The position numbers were made by a program, and so were the translations under genes. A DNA stretch of 40,848 nt from an uncultured Porphyromonadaceae bacterium (GTDB lineage Bacteria; Bacteroidota; Bacteroidia; Bacteroidales; Muribaculaceae): the NCBI GenBank assembly GCA_947176285.1, contig CAMWQF010000001.1:1-40848 (forward strand), written 5' to 3'. Shown here piece after piece: positions 31,437 to 39,386 of this stretch (position 1 is its first letter; every line of letters starts with the position of its first letter). The notes under the pieces are model-generated. The model did no database searches. It was not told the origin of the DNA and worked only from the letters and a program-made list of their open reading frames with translations.

Positions 31437-34400
31437 TCCTTAATGGGAATAACTTTTCCGAGGCTTACATACCATATGTATGCCTCGCATTTTTTTGCGA
31501 TTCCTGCGCGAAGAATTGCTTCTTTATATTGTTTCACTTGGCGGGAATATGTGTTGTCGTTTCTATGCTCACCGAATTTGTAATCCACAATTATGGCACT
31601 TCCGTCGGGTCGAATCATAAGTCGGTCAGGACGTCCTAACTTCCCATTGCAGATGATTCCGCGCTCATTAATGATTCGCAGATTATCGTCAAACCATCCA
31701 TACTGTTTTACTTTTTCAATAGCGTCTGCAATTTCCCTCTTGAGTTTGTTCATCTCTCTGAGGTTTATATATCCGGATGCTTTGATTTTCAAGAGAGCCT
31801 TGTCGATATCTTTTGGAGTTTTTATGTTCTCCATGATAGAATGCATGAGTTCTCCGTATTGCCTTATGTCATCGGGAAGCGACTCTTCTTCCAAAGATGT
31901 ATCTTCAAGCGGCAACATGCTTGCATCAGGAGAAGAGGGGTCGGTATATTTTAAAGCGGGAATAATCTTTCCGCAACGATAGTCATCGACAGTAATGCTT
32001 TCGGCAATCCCATCTTTTTTCTTTCTGCCGGATGATATCTCATCATTATTCAAGGGCCTGCCAATGCTCCAGGAATGTGCCTGAGTGTCTACTTCAATCT
32101 CTTCAGGAGAAGGAATGTAATCGGAGATCTCTGGATATTTGGATGTTATTTCAGCAATCACATCTTCAGCGTCAACTCCACATTTCCATAGGAATGCTCC
32201 AATACGTTCGGTGTCGGAGATAGTCCCATTCTCTTTTATGTCGCATGGGGAATATATGTAAAGTTCATCTACAGCGCGAGTGTAAGCCACATATGCCATA
32301 TTCACTTTATCCGACATGTATTCATTTAGATACTTTTGATAAATTTCGGCATGTTTAGTCTTTTCAAGTGCCGGATCGCTCCAGACAGGAATCCATGGAA
32401 TTTGAGGGATTCCTACAGCTTCAGTCAGATCAGGCTTTACCCAAAGCCATTCACGCTGCATTGATGATTTTGGCTTGATGGTCTGTTTTGAGTAAGGCAC
32501 AATTACGCATCTGAATTCGAGTCCTTTCGACTTGTGGACTGTCATTATGTTGACGGCGTCAGTTTCTTCCGGAGAAGAAATGGAACGGAACCGTCCTTTT
32601 TTGTCCCACCACTGCAGGAAAGAAGCGATGTCAGACGTGTGGCCTTCGCAAAATTCAAGCACCATGTCTTGCAAGGCAGCGAGGAAAGGAGACTCCGACA
32701 TTCGTGTCCGTTCGGGGATAAATTCCCGGATTATATTTTCGATAAGGGCAGGGAGAACTGTTGTGCTCATTTCTGCCAGCATAGTCCTTATGGAATCCGG
32801 ATCGTATTCTCCTTCGAGGAAACGATTCAAAAGTTCGGAAAGTTCCATTTCGGGATGATTCATGGCAAAGAAACTGAAGTCTGCCTTAATTTTGCTCCAA
32901 TCTCCGGCTCCCTTTTGCTTTCTTAGTTCCTTTGGGTTAAGCGCGGCATGAGTGCCATTGCATATGGATTCGAGAATTGACAATACGGTCTGCACAGCAG
33001 GAGACTCACCGGCTTGAAGGGAGTCAGCACTGATGAACTTTATTTTCTCCTCAATATCATCCTGCTGATTATAGCGCATTATGCTTTCTATCACTTTAGA
33101 TCCCTGTTCATGAGTGTCGACGAGCACTGCTATCTCACCCATCCTATAGCCTCGGCTGAGCATGTCGGCAATAAGTTCCGGAATTTCTTCAAAATGGGCA
33201 GGAATGTCATCTTCAGAATTATCAGGCTTGAATATTTGTATTTTCACATACCCTATATCCTTACTGTGCGAAGCAGGTTGCACTGTATTGGAGTATAGTT
33301 TCTCCATCCGTTCTCCCAGTTCTATAGAAAAGAAACGGAAGAACAGATTGTTGAACTTCACAATTCTCAGGCTGCTTCGCCAGTTGGTGTTTTCAGCCGG
33401 AGTGTTGCCGCATTCCCGGCAAGTATCGGAAAATTCTTGCGGCACTTTCTCAATGATCAGGTTTGGGTCGGCATTTCGGAAGCGGTAAATGCTCTGTTTG
33501 GCATCTCCAATTATCAGGTTGTCATGTCCTTTGCTTTCGCTTTCAATGAGAAGCGGTCGGAGATTAAGCCATTGAAGGTTGCTTGTGTCTTGAAATTCAT
33601 CTATGAGGAAATGTTCCAGGCGGCTACCAAGACGCTCATATACGAATGGAGCATCATCATCCCCGATAATTTGGTTGAGAATAGAGTTTGTCTCGGCAAG
33701 TTCTACTGTGTTGCTGTCGGTGAGGAATAGTCGTGAATTGTTTCTGACGCTCTGCAGCAGCCCCACATAAGGCATCGTGGTGCGGTAGATGCGCCATTTG
33801 ATCATTTTTTCAGAAGCAACTTCATTTTTCCATTCTGCGAAGCGAGCATACATTTTGATAACCAACTCTTCAATATTGTCTTCCACCTGAGTTCCGAGAT
33901 AGGGGTTTTCTTTTTGAGGGTGGAATACGCGCGTAGTTGGACCTTTGCGTGTGAATTCGGGTATTTTGAATTCCTTCACAGGAAAATCCCATGTCCATTC
34001 CTCAGCCATTTTTCTTACTCTGGAAGCAAGGTAAGTGCCTGCTGTGGCATCCATGTCAAGCCCTGCTTCCCTGAATGCATTTCTCACATCGCGGGCAGCT
34101 TCTCTCATTTTTTCGAAAGCTTCGCGTGGACCTTTCTCATAGAATTTGGTGAGTTGATGGAAAGTATGAAAGAAGTCAGGGTGTTCATTAAAATAATCAT
34201 CAAGACTTTTCCTGATTTCCTTGAAGTTTTCTTTTGCAAGATTTTTGCTGGCGTTAAGGATTTCTCCATAAACGCTATATCTACTTTCGTTGCGTTGGAA
34301 AATATTCCATCCTTTTCCCATTGAAGCTTTACTTTCCATCATGGATTCTATCCATGCAGAGTCTTGATTGGATTGCTTGTCGCTGTCGATTTCATCAAGG

Positions 34401-34891
34401 GTGGTATCAAGTCCCATCTGTGACACATAGCTTGAGTCGAGTTCAAGTTGGTATGTGTCATCAAGGTCTGCCTCATAGGCAAATGTGCGTAGCACTGTCT
34501 GGAAGAAGGAGTCAATGGTGGAGACTTTAAAATCTCCGTAGTCAGTAAGAAGGATTTTCAGTGCTTGCTTGCATAACTCACTGATTTCTTCAGGGGAAGT
34601 ATCAAAATCTTTAACAAAGTCTTTAAGATAATCCACATTCTTCAAAGGAATGTCGGGAGTCCACGTGGCGAGAGCATTAAGTTTGTCTACGATTCGCAAC
34701 TTCATCTCATTGGTCGCCTTGTTGGTGAAAGTAATAGCGAGAATATGCTGAAGGGAATCGCGCAACTCACGCGGCGACCTCAGCCGACGTTTGCCTGCTT
34801 CATCACGACGAGAAATATAGTATTCTATAAATTTCTTCGCCAACGTGTACGTCTTTCCTGACCCGGCAGAAGCCCTTTGTAACTGAAGCAC
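31433..34891 (-). CDS. AddA/RecB-like UvrD-family helicase with C-terminal PD-(D/E)XK nuclease
   Basis: A 1152-residue double-strand-break repair enzyme. Helicase motifs: Walker A RASAGSGKTYTL (6-17), motif Ia AITFTNKATNEM, Walker B LIDEFQDTS (429-437), motif III GDAKQSIYRFR (462-472), motif V VHKSKGLEF and motif VI AYVAYTRAVDELYIY. The nuclease domain sits at the C terminus (about 1083-1152), with GRPDRL (Asp1089) and IIVDYK (Asp1103, Lys1105). It should resect broken ends with an AddB-type partner, which is not encoded in the window. It is the last gene behind yciH (3-base gap) and the DUF4369 lipoprotein. Confidence 0.93.
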   Translation of the reverse strand: MLQLQRASAGSGKTYTLAKKFIEYYISRRDEAGKRRLRSPRELRDSLQHILAITFTNKATNEMKLRIVDKLNALATWTPDIPLKNVDYLKDFVKDFDTSPEEISELCKQALKILLTDYGDFKVSTIDSFFQTVLRTFAYEADLDDTYQLELDSSYVSQMGLDTTLDEIDSDKQSNQDSAWIESMMESKASMGKGWNIFQRNESRYSVYGEILNASKNLAKENFKEIRKSLDDYFNEHPDFFHTFHQLTKFYEKGPREAFEKMREAARDVRNAFREAGLDMDATAGTYLASRVRKMAEEWTWDFPVKEFKIPEFTRKGPTTRVFHPQKENPYLGTQVEDNIEELVIKMYARFAEWKNEVASEKMIKWRIYRTTMPYVGLLQSVRNNSRLFLTDSNTVELAETNSILNQIIGDDDAPFVYERLGSRLEHFLIDEFQDTSNLQWLNLRPLLIESESKGHDNLIIGDAKQSIYRFRNADPNLIIEKVPQEFSDTCRECGNTPAENTNWRSSLRIVKFNNLFFRFFSIELGERMEKLYSNTVQPASHSKDIGYVKIQIFKPDNSEDDIPAHFEEIPELIADMLSRGYRMGEIAVLVDTHEQGSKVIESIMRYNQQDDIEEKIKFISADSLQAGESPAVQTVLSILESICNGTHAALNPKELRKQKGAGDWSKIKADFSFFAMNHPEMELSELLNRFLEGEYDPDSIRTMLAEMSTTVLPALIENIIREFIPERTRMSESPFLAALQDMVLEFCEGHTSDIASFLQWWDKKGRFRSISSPEETDAVNIMTVHKSKGLEFRCVIVPYSKQTIKPKSSMQREWLWVKPDLTEAVGIPQIPWIPVWSDPALEKTKHAEIYQKYLNEYMSDKVNMAYVAYTRAVDELYIYSPCDIKENGTISDTERIGAFLWKCGVDAEDVIAEITSKYPEISDYIPSPEEIEVDTQAHSWSIGRPLNNDEISSGRKKKDGIAESITVDDYRCGKIIPALKYTDPSSPDASMLPLEDTSLEEESLPDDIRQYGELMHSIMENIKTPKDIDKALLKIKASGYINLREMNKLKREIADAIEKVKQYGWFDDNLRIINERGIICNGKLGRPDRLMIRPDGSAIIVDYKFGEHRNDNTYSRQVKQYKEAILRAGIAKKCEAYIWYVSLGKVIPIKE

Positions 34892-34894
34892 GAT

Positions 34895-35242
34895 CTAATA
34901 CCCTTTCACTTTGAATCCAATCTCTTTGAGCATCTTGACTACATCTGCTTTCCGATCTCCTTGGATCAGGATTTCCCCTCCACGAGAACTTCCCCCGGTG
35001 CCGAGTTTCTTGCGCAAGGTTCGGGCTATCTCGTCAATTTCATCGTCTGAAATCTCGAATCCTTCGATGATCGTGGCGGTCTTCCCTCCGCGTCCTTTTT
35101 TTTCAATCAATACGTGGAGGGGGGCAGTTTGGGTTGTCTTGTTGTCAGATTCTACTCTTGTTTCGTTATCCGGTTGAGTGCTTTGGGTCTCTTCACCTTC
35201 AGGCAAACCTGAGAGTGAGGCGAGCGCATCTTTCCAATCCAT
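34895..35242 (-). CDS. yciH: SUI1/eIF1-like translation factor (YciH family)
   Basis: A 115-residue protein. An acidic, Thr/Gln-rich N-terminal tail (about 1-40) precedes a SUI1 domain (about 42-115) with EKKGRGGKTATIIEGF, then LRKKLGTGGSSRGGEILIQG. Bacterial YciH proteins resemble eukaryotic eIF1 and affect start-codon selection. The gene is packed between the DUF4369 lipoprotein (1-base gap) and the AddA-like gene (3-base gap), so the three are almost certainly one transcript although their functions seem unrelated. Confidence 0.93.
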   Translation of the reverse strand: MDWKDALASLSGLPEGEETQSTQPDNETRVESDNKTTQTAPLHVLIEKKGRGGKTATIIEGFEISDDEIDEIARTLRKKLGTGGSSRGGEILIQGDRKADVVKMLKEIGFKVKGY

Positions 35243-35243
35243 A

Positions 35244-36326
35244 TTAGAGATTCTCTTTTATTTCTTTGACTGTGGCACAACGGGCTGAAAGTTCACCCTT
35301 AGAATTGTAGATGAAGAAAGTGGGGAGTTGACCTACGTTGTATTGGAGGAATACTTTGTCTTGTCCGGCGGATGGGTCTAAGACGGTGACCCAAGGCAGA
35401 TTGGCTGCGGATTCATGCCAACCGTATTGATCCTGGTCCGGACTGATATTGTATATGTCAATGCGGCCTGCTTTATAAAGTTCGGCAAGTTGACGGTTGA
35501 TTTCAGGGGTGGCTCCGTCGCGCATCAAAGTGAATGCTACTACTACGGGTTTTCCCTTACCTACTAATTCTGAAAGTTTTCTCTCATTGCCGTTTTCATC
35601 ATTGAGTGCGATTTCAAGCATAGTGATTTCTTCTGCATCGATCACTTTATGTATTCCTTTCAGGTCATTGTGATGGCGTTGTGCGGCTTGTGCCAGATTA
35701 AGCAGGAATGGAGTGTGGGCGTCATTTGGGCGATAATGGTTGTAGTTGTTGGCAACAGCCACTATGTAGCGGTAATCCTCTGTTGTTGGGTCGAAGAGTG
35801 GTTGATTGCCGACGGTCTTTGTGAGAATATAATAAGACATTACATTTCCCTTGCTTTCGTGCATATATTCATTGTAGATCCGTTTCTTGAAATCTTTCAG
35901 CGAGTCAGAGTTGTTGATATATGGCAGGAATGCGATGAGGTCTTTCTCAAACTGAGCCATTCGCTGAGCCTGTTCGGAACCTGATACAGTGAAATCATGT
36001 CCAAATCCGGTTTTCGAAGTGGCAACAGTAAGTGTTTCTGTTGAGTCTACAGGAAGATAGATGTATTTGTCATCGAGAGAGAGACGGAAAATTTCAGGTC
36101 CCCCTTGCTGTGGCTGTGAGAAAGAGAATTTCCCTTTGCTGTCTGTTCTGGTAGAATCCACGATAGCCCAGTATCCGGCAAAATCAGCTTTTTCCAGAAG
36201 AATCTTGTCGTTGTCGCTGTCAGCAAGTTGTCCTTCAATCTTAAAACCCTTTTCGCCGCATCCTCCGGCGATAAATATCGCAGCCAAGGAAGCGGCAGTC
36301 GCGAAATATTTTGCTAATTTATTCAT
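35244..36326 (-). CDS. DUF4369/thioredoxin-like lipoprotein lacking the CXXC motif
   Basis: A 360-residue lipoprotein. The signal ends in AGGC (Cys23). A DUF4369 domain (about 28-130: FKIEGQLADSDNDKILLEKA, then DSKGKFSFSQ) is followed by a helical linker and a thioredoxin-like domain (about 250-360: GKPVVVAFTL, then LAELYKAGRIDIYNISPDQD and YNVGQLPTFFIYNSKGEL). Where related TlpA/ResA proteins have WCxxC, this one has LMRDGATPE, with no cysteine. Disulfide exchange is therefore unlikely, and a binding or structural role is more plausible. The cis-proline loop (QLPT) is kept. It is first in the operon with yciH and the AddA-like gene. Confidence 0.85.
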   Translation of the reverse strand: MNKLAKYFATAASLAAIFIAGGCGEKGFKIEGQLADSDNDKILLEKADFAGYWAIVDSTRTDSKGKFSFSQPQQGGPEIFRLSLDDKYIYLPVDSTETLTVATSKTGFGHDFTVSGSEQAQRMAQFEKDLIAFLPYINNSDSLKDFKKRIYNEYMHESKGNVMSYYILTKTVGNQPLFDPTTEDYRYIVAVANNYNHYRPNDAHTPFLLNLAQAAQRHHNDLKGIHKVIDAEEITMLEIALNDENGNERKLSELVGKGKPVVVAFTLMRDGATPEINRQLAELYKAGRIDIYNISPDQDQYGWHESAANLPWVTVLDPSAGQDKVFLQYNVGQLPTFFIYNSKGELSARCATVKEIKENL

Positions 36327-36338
36327 ATTTTTCAGTTA

Positions 36339-36366
36339 ATTCATAATGCAGAATTCATAATGCTTA
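36339..36366. repeat. Heptamer tandem array upstream of the DUF4369 gene
   Basis: Four clear 7-bp units, ATTCATA, ATGCAGA, ATTCATA, ATGCTTA, followed by a decayed AT-rich continuation to about 36416 containing AATTCAAAATTCTC and GAATAATTCTCAATT. It lies between the predicted promoter and start codon, so it would be in the 5' leader of the operon. Confidence 0.75.
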
Positions 36367-36422
36367 AATGAATTTATCATAATTCAAAATTCTCAATTAA
36401 GAATAATTCTCAATTATATTTG

Positions 36423-36454
36423 CAAAGTTAATGAAAACTCCGCTTATTAGCAAT
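36423..36454 (-). promoter_or_regulatory. Promoter of the DUF4369-yciH-addA-like operon
   Basis: On the minus strand TAACTTTG (36430-36423) matches TAnnTTTG, and ATTG (36454-36451), one mismatch from TTTG, lies exactly 20 bases upstream. The leader would be about 90 bases and carry the heptamer repeats. Confidence 0.6.
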
Positions 36455-36483
36455 TTTCTCAAAGAAAATATTCAAGTATGACG

Positions 36484-36521
36484 AAAAAAAGACGGTCTAC
36501 CTGGAGTGGTAAACCATCTTT
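36484..36521 (-). terminator. Terminator of the LEA-like gene
   Basis: On the minus strand AAAGATGGTTTACC, a 6-base loop and GGTAGACCGTCTTT pair over 14 positions with two G-U pairs, followed by a run of T. It is well placed to end the LEA-like transcript. Confidence 0.85.
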
Positions 36522-36558
36522 CTATAATCATCTATTACTAAATATAGAGTCCCTTTCA

Positions 36559-36600
36559 ATTATGCATTGTGCATTATGAATTGTGCATTATGCATTAATC
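36559..36600. repeat. Heptamer tandem array at the 3' end of the LEA-like gene
   Basis: Six 7-bp units: ATTATGC, ATTGTGC, ATTATGA, ATTGTGC, ATTATGC, ATTAATC. The stop codon of the LEA-like gene (36595-36597, minus) lies in the last unit. The unit is close to the reverse complement of the ATTCATA/ATGCATA arrays elsewhere. Confidence 0.88.
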
Positions 36601-37038
36601 GGAAAGGTCTTTTGCTTTTTGGGCTGCTGCCTCGGAAGCCTTTGAAGCGAATTCAGAAATCTTGCCGAGTGCCTGCGCTGCAAAACCGCTCAGTTTGTCC
36701 TTAGCCTGATCCACTTTATCACCAAGTGCATCCTTTGCATCAGCAAACTTGTCCTGCAGATTGTCTTTCAATTGAGATGCCTTGTCTTGTGCTTGTGTCG
36801 CTGCAGCTTGGGCTGCATCTTTGGCATCTGCAAGTTTATCGGCTGCAGCAGTTTTTACATCTGCATAAGTTTCTGCTGCCTCTGCTTTTGCTTCTGCCAA
36901 CTTTTCAGCCGCCATGTCTTTTGCTGCTGCCATTCCGGACTCTGCTGCGATTTTGGCTGATTCTGATGATACTTCTGCTGCTGTCTTTGATAATGCTGCC
37001 GCCGCTTGTGCCTGTGCGAGATTCAAATTGTTTTCCAT
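36595..37038 (-). CDS. Ala/Lys/Asp-rich LEA-like amphipathic helical protein
   Basis: A 147-residue protein with no signal peptide and about one third alanine. From residue 46 to the end it can be read as nine 11-residue repeats, for example KLAEAKAEAAE, TYADVKTAAAD, KLADAKDAAQA, AKDALGDKVDQ and AKDKLSGFAAQ. Such 11-mers are typical of group 3 LEA proteins and apolipoprotein-like helices, which fold on membranes or under desiccation. Function is unknown; stress protection or surface coating of granules or membranes is possible. It has its own terminator and is separated from dapL by a repeat-rich gap, so it is probably expressed alone. Confidence 0.75.
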   Translation of the reverse strand: MENNLNLAQAQAAAALSKTAAEVSSESAKIAAESGMAAAKDMAAEKLAEAKAEAAETYADVKTAAADKLADAKDAAQAAATQAQDKASQLKDNLQDKFADAKDALGDKVDQAKDKLSGFAAQALGKISEFASKASEAAAQKAKDLSD

Positions 37039-37079
37039 AGTCGTATTTGTTTAAAAGATTAAGTGTATAAGATATTATT

Positions 37080-37157
37080 AGCGTTTAGGTTTTTAAGGTC
37101 TTTAAGGACCTTAAAGTCTTTAAAGTCCTTAATCGAACTCCTTATTGAATAAACGCT
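37080..37157. repeat. Nonamer array inside an 8-bp inverted repeat, upstream of the LEA-like gene
   Basis: Four 9-bp units at 37092-37127, TTTAAGGTC, TTTAAGGAC, CTTAAAGTC, TTTAAAGTC, with a decayed fifth. The block is bounded by AGCGTTTA (37080-37087) and its inverse TAAACGCT (37150-37157). The units are themselves nearly self-complementary, so alternative hairpins are possible. Confidence 0.85.
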
Positions 37158-37227
37158 TTCATAGTTATCTTGGTTTACAGACTGCATAGCCTTTAGAGCA
37201 TTATGACTTGATTCGGCTTTAACGAAA

Positions 37228-38448
37228 TTAATTATGCATTCTAAGCATCGCTTCTTTAGTAGCCTCGTGCGTATTGAATGCCGTAAGCCTCAGATATCCT
37301 TCACCTTCAGCTCCGAATCCGGATCCCGGCGTTCCGACTATTCCATGTGTCTTCAGAAGATAATCGAAAAATTCCCATGATGTCATCCCTATCGGTGTCT
37401 TCAGCCAAATATATGGAGAGTCAACACCTCCGATAACTTCAAAGCCGGTTTCGGTAAGGGATTCACGCATCATTCTTGCATTCTCCATATAATATTCAAT
37501 TGTCTCTTTTATCTGCGATCTCCCTTCAGGAGTGTAGACTGCTTCGGCTGCACGCTGAGATATATATGAGGCACCATTGAACTTCGTGCATTGACGGCGG
37601 TTCCAAAGTCGATTGAGGCTTACTTCATTTCCTTCAGAATCGAGTCCTTTAAGAGCAAATGGCACAACTGTGTAGCCACAACGTACCCCGGTGAAACCTG
37701 CAGTCTTTGAGAAACTTCGGAATTCCACTGCCACTTCCTTTGCTCCTTCTATCTCATAGATGCTATGAGGAACGTTTTCGCTATGTATAAATGATTCGTA
37801 GGCAGAATCAAAGAGTATAAGACATCCTTCTTCTTTGGCATATGTCACCCATTTTTGCAATTCATTGCGAGTCATGGCTGTTCCCGTGGGATTATTGGGG
37901 CTGCATAGATAAACTACGTCGGGTCGCTGTTTCGGCAGTTGCGGAACATAACCATTGGTTTTATTTATAGGAATGTATATTATTCCATCATGATGTTCGC
38001 CATCTCGTTTGCCACCACGTCCACCCATCACATTGGTATCGACATAGACAGGATATACAGGGTCGGTAACTGCTACCGTATTGTCTTGAGCAAGGATATC
38101 GAAGAAATTGCCGAGGTCACTCTTAGCCCCGTCGCCGATAAAAATCTCGTCGGAAGATATGTCAATGCCTCGTTTATGATAGTCGAAATCTGCAATTTTA
38201 TCGCGAAGAAAAGAGTAACCCTGTTCCGGTCCATAACCATGAAAAGTAGCTGTTTCGGCTTCATCATCCACAGCCTTGTGCATAGCCTCAATGGCGGCTT
38301 TACATAATGGGCGAGTCACGTCGCCGATTCCCATCCGAATAACTTTCACCTCGGGATTCTCTTCCTGAAACTCCTTCACCCGTCTTGCCACTTCCGAAAA
38401 AAGATAAGACTCCGGAAGCAACAGAAAATTATCATTTATCCGTATCAT
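37228..38448 (-). CDS. dapL: LL-diaminopimelate aminotransferase
   Basis: A 406-residue PLP enzyme that converts tetrahydrodipicolinate directly to LL-diaminopimelate, bypassing the succinyl or acetyl route of lysine and cell-wall synthesis. Family features: MIRINDNFLLLPESYLFSEV at the N terminus, GDGAKSDLGN, VYPVYVDTNVMGGR, YLCSPNNPTGT and the PLP lysine in SFSKTAGFTGVRCGY (Lys248). I chose the ATG at 38448, which gives the usual MIRINDN start, over an upstream GTG at 38469 inside repeat DNA. It lies downstream of dapF, whose enzyme uses its product. Confidence 0.96.
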   Translation of the reverse strand: MIRINDNFLLLPESYLFSEVARRVKEFQEENPEVKVIRMGIGDVTRPLCKAAIEAMHKAVDDEAETATFHGYGPEQGYSFLRDKIADFDYHKRGIDISSDEIFIGDGAKSDLGNFFDILAQDNTVAVTDPVYPVYVDTNVMGGRGGKRDGEHHDGIIYIPINKTNGYVPQLPKQRPDVVYLCSPNNPTGTAMTRNELQKWVTYAKEEGCLILFDSAYESFIHSENVPHSIYEIEGAKEVAVEFRSFSKTAGFTGVRCGYTVVPFALKGLDSEGNEVSLNRLWNRRQCTKFNGASYISQRAAEAVYTPEGRSQIKETIEYYMENARMMRESLTETGFEVIGGVDSPYIWLKTPIGMTSWEFFDYLLKTHGIVGTPGSGFGAEGEGYLRLTAFNTHEATKEAMLRMHN

Positions 38449-38456
38449 TTTCTTTA

Positions 38457-38519
38457 ATTCATAATTCACAATTCATAATGCATAATTCACAATGCTGCAC
38501 ATTCAAAATACAAAATTCT
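38457..38519. repeat. Heptamer tandem array between dapF and dapL
   Basis: Units ATTCATA, ATTCACA, ATTCATA, ATGCATA, ATTCACA, ATGCTGC, then decayed ACATTCA, AAATACA, AAATTCT, all in 7-bp phase. The array begins 8 bases upstream of the chosen dapL start and reaches into the last codon region of dapF. Confidence 0.88.
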
Positions 38520-39321
38520 AAATAATTCCGTCGAATACTGTGACTGCGGGTCCCGTCATTAAGACGTGGCATCTATCATCAAGGCGGATATGCAAGTCTC
38601 CGCCAAGCAGATGCACCGTGACGTCATTGCCGGTGAGCCCAAGTTGGATAGCGGCAACAGCTGTAGCACAGGCTCCTGTGCCGCATGCCATCGTCTCGCC
38701 GCTTCCTCTTTCCCAGACTCTCATCTCTACTTCATCTTTGCCGGAAACTTTGGCAAATTCAATATTAGAGCGATCCGGAAATCTCTCATGTTTCTCGGCT
38801 AACGGTCCTTGTCCAAGAACCATTGCATCCGACGGGGTTTTAACTGAGTATACCACAAAATGAGGATTCCCCATCGATATGATGCTGCCTGTAAGATTAG
38901 TGCCATCGGGCAACTTTATTGTTTCTTCAATAGCCTCAGTTTCAGGTTTCCCCATATCTACTGTAACCCATGTTTCCTCGTCGCCGGGTTTGGCTTTCGG
39001 GTCAATATCAATGATTTTTATTCCTGAAAGTGTGTCTATCTCAAGATGGTGATTGTCGGTCAAGCCATTGTCAAACACATACTTGGCTACGCAACGTATG
39101 CCATTTCCACACATTTTACCTTCAGAACCGTCGGCATTGAAAATCCTCATCATAAAGTCAACCTTATCAGACTTGCAGATAAGAATTATTCCATCACCTC
39201 CGATCCCTTTATGTCTGTCGCTAAGTCTGATTGCCAATTCACTGACATTATCTGGCACTCCCTCACGGCAATCTATATAGACATAGTCGTTGCCGCATCC
39301 ATGCATCTTCGTAAATTTCAT
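38518..39321 (-). CDS. dapF: Diaminopimelate epimerase
   Basis: A 267-residue cofactor-independent epimerase that turns LL- into meso-diaminopimelate for peptidoglycan and lysine. The start KFTKMHGCGNDYVYID is typical. The two catalytic cysteines are in MCGNGIRC (Cys71) and MACGTGACATA (Cys213). It lies upstream of dapL on the same strand with a 69-base repeat-filled gap, so both are probably one operon. A TATTTTTG element on the minus strand at 39336-39329 lies only 8 bases before the ATG; if used, the mRNA would be nearly leaderless. Confidence 0.97.
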   Translation of the reverse strand: MKFTKMHGCGNDYVYIDCREGVPDNVSELAIRLSDRHKGIGGDGIILICKSDKVDFMMRIFNADGSEGKMCGNGIRCVAKYVFDNGLTDNHHLEIDTLSGIKIIDIDPKAKPGDEETWVTVDMGKPETEAIEETIKLPDGTNLTGSIISMGNPHFVVYSVKTPSDAMVLGQGPLAEKHERFPDRSNIEFAKVSGKDEVEMRVWERGSGETMACGTGACATAVAAIQLGLTGNDVTVHLLGGDLHIRLDDRCHVLMTGPAVTVFDGII

Positions 39322-39386
39322 ATGGATTCAAAAATATCTAAACAATATTACCTGTAGACTAAATTTTTATAATGTTAGTGCCCTCG

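Noticed and set aside
32534..32926. Antisense frames of 108 to 130 residues opposite the AddA-like gene
   Set aside because: Overlapping shadows without motifs; the helicase frame is conserved across the region.
38449..38469. GTG start of dapL
   Set aside because: It lies in heptamer repeat DNA and adds seven residues before the conserved MIRINDN start.
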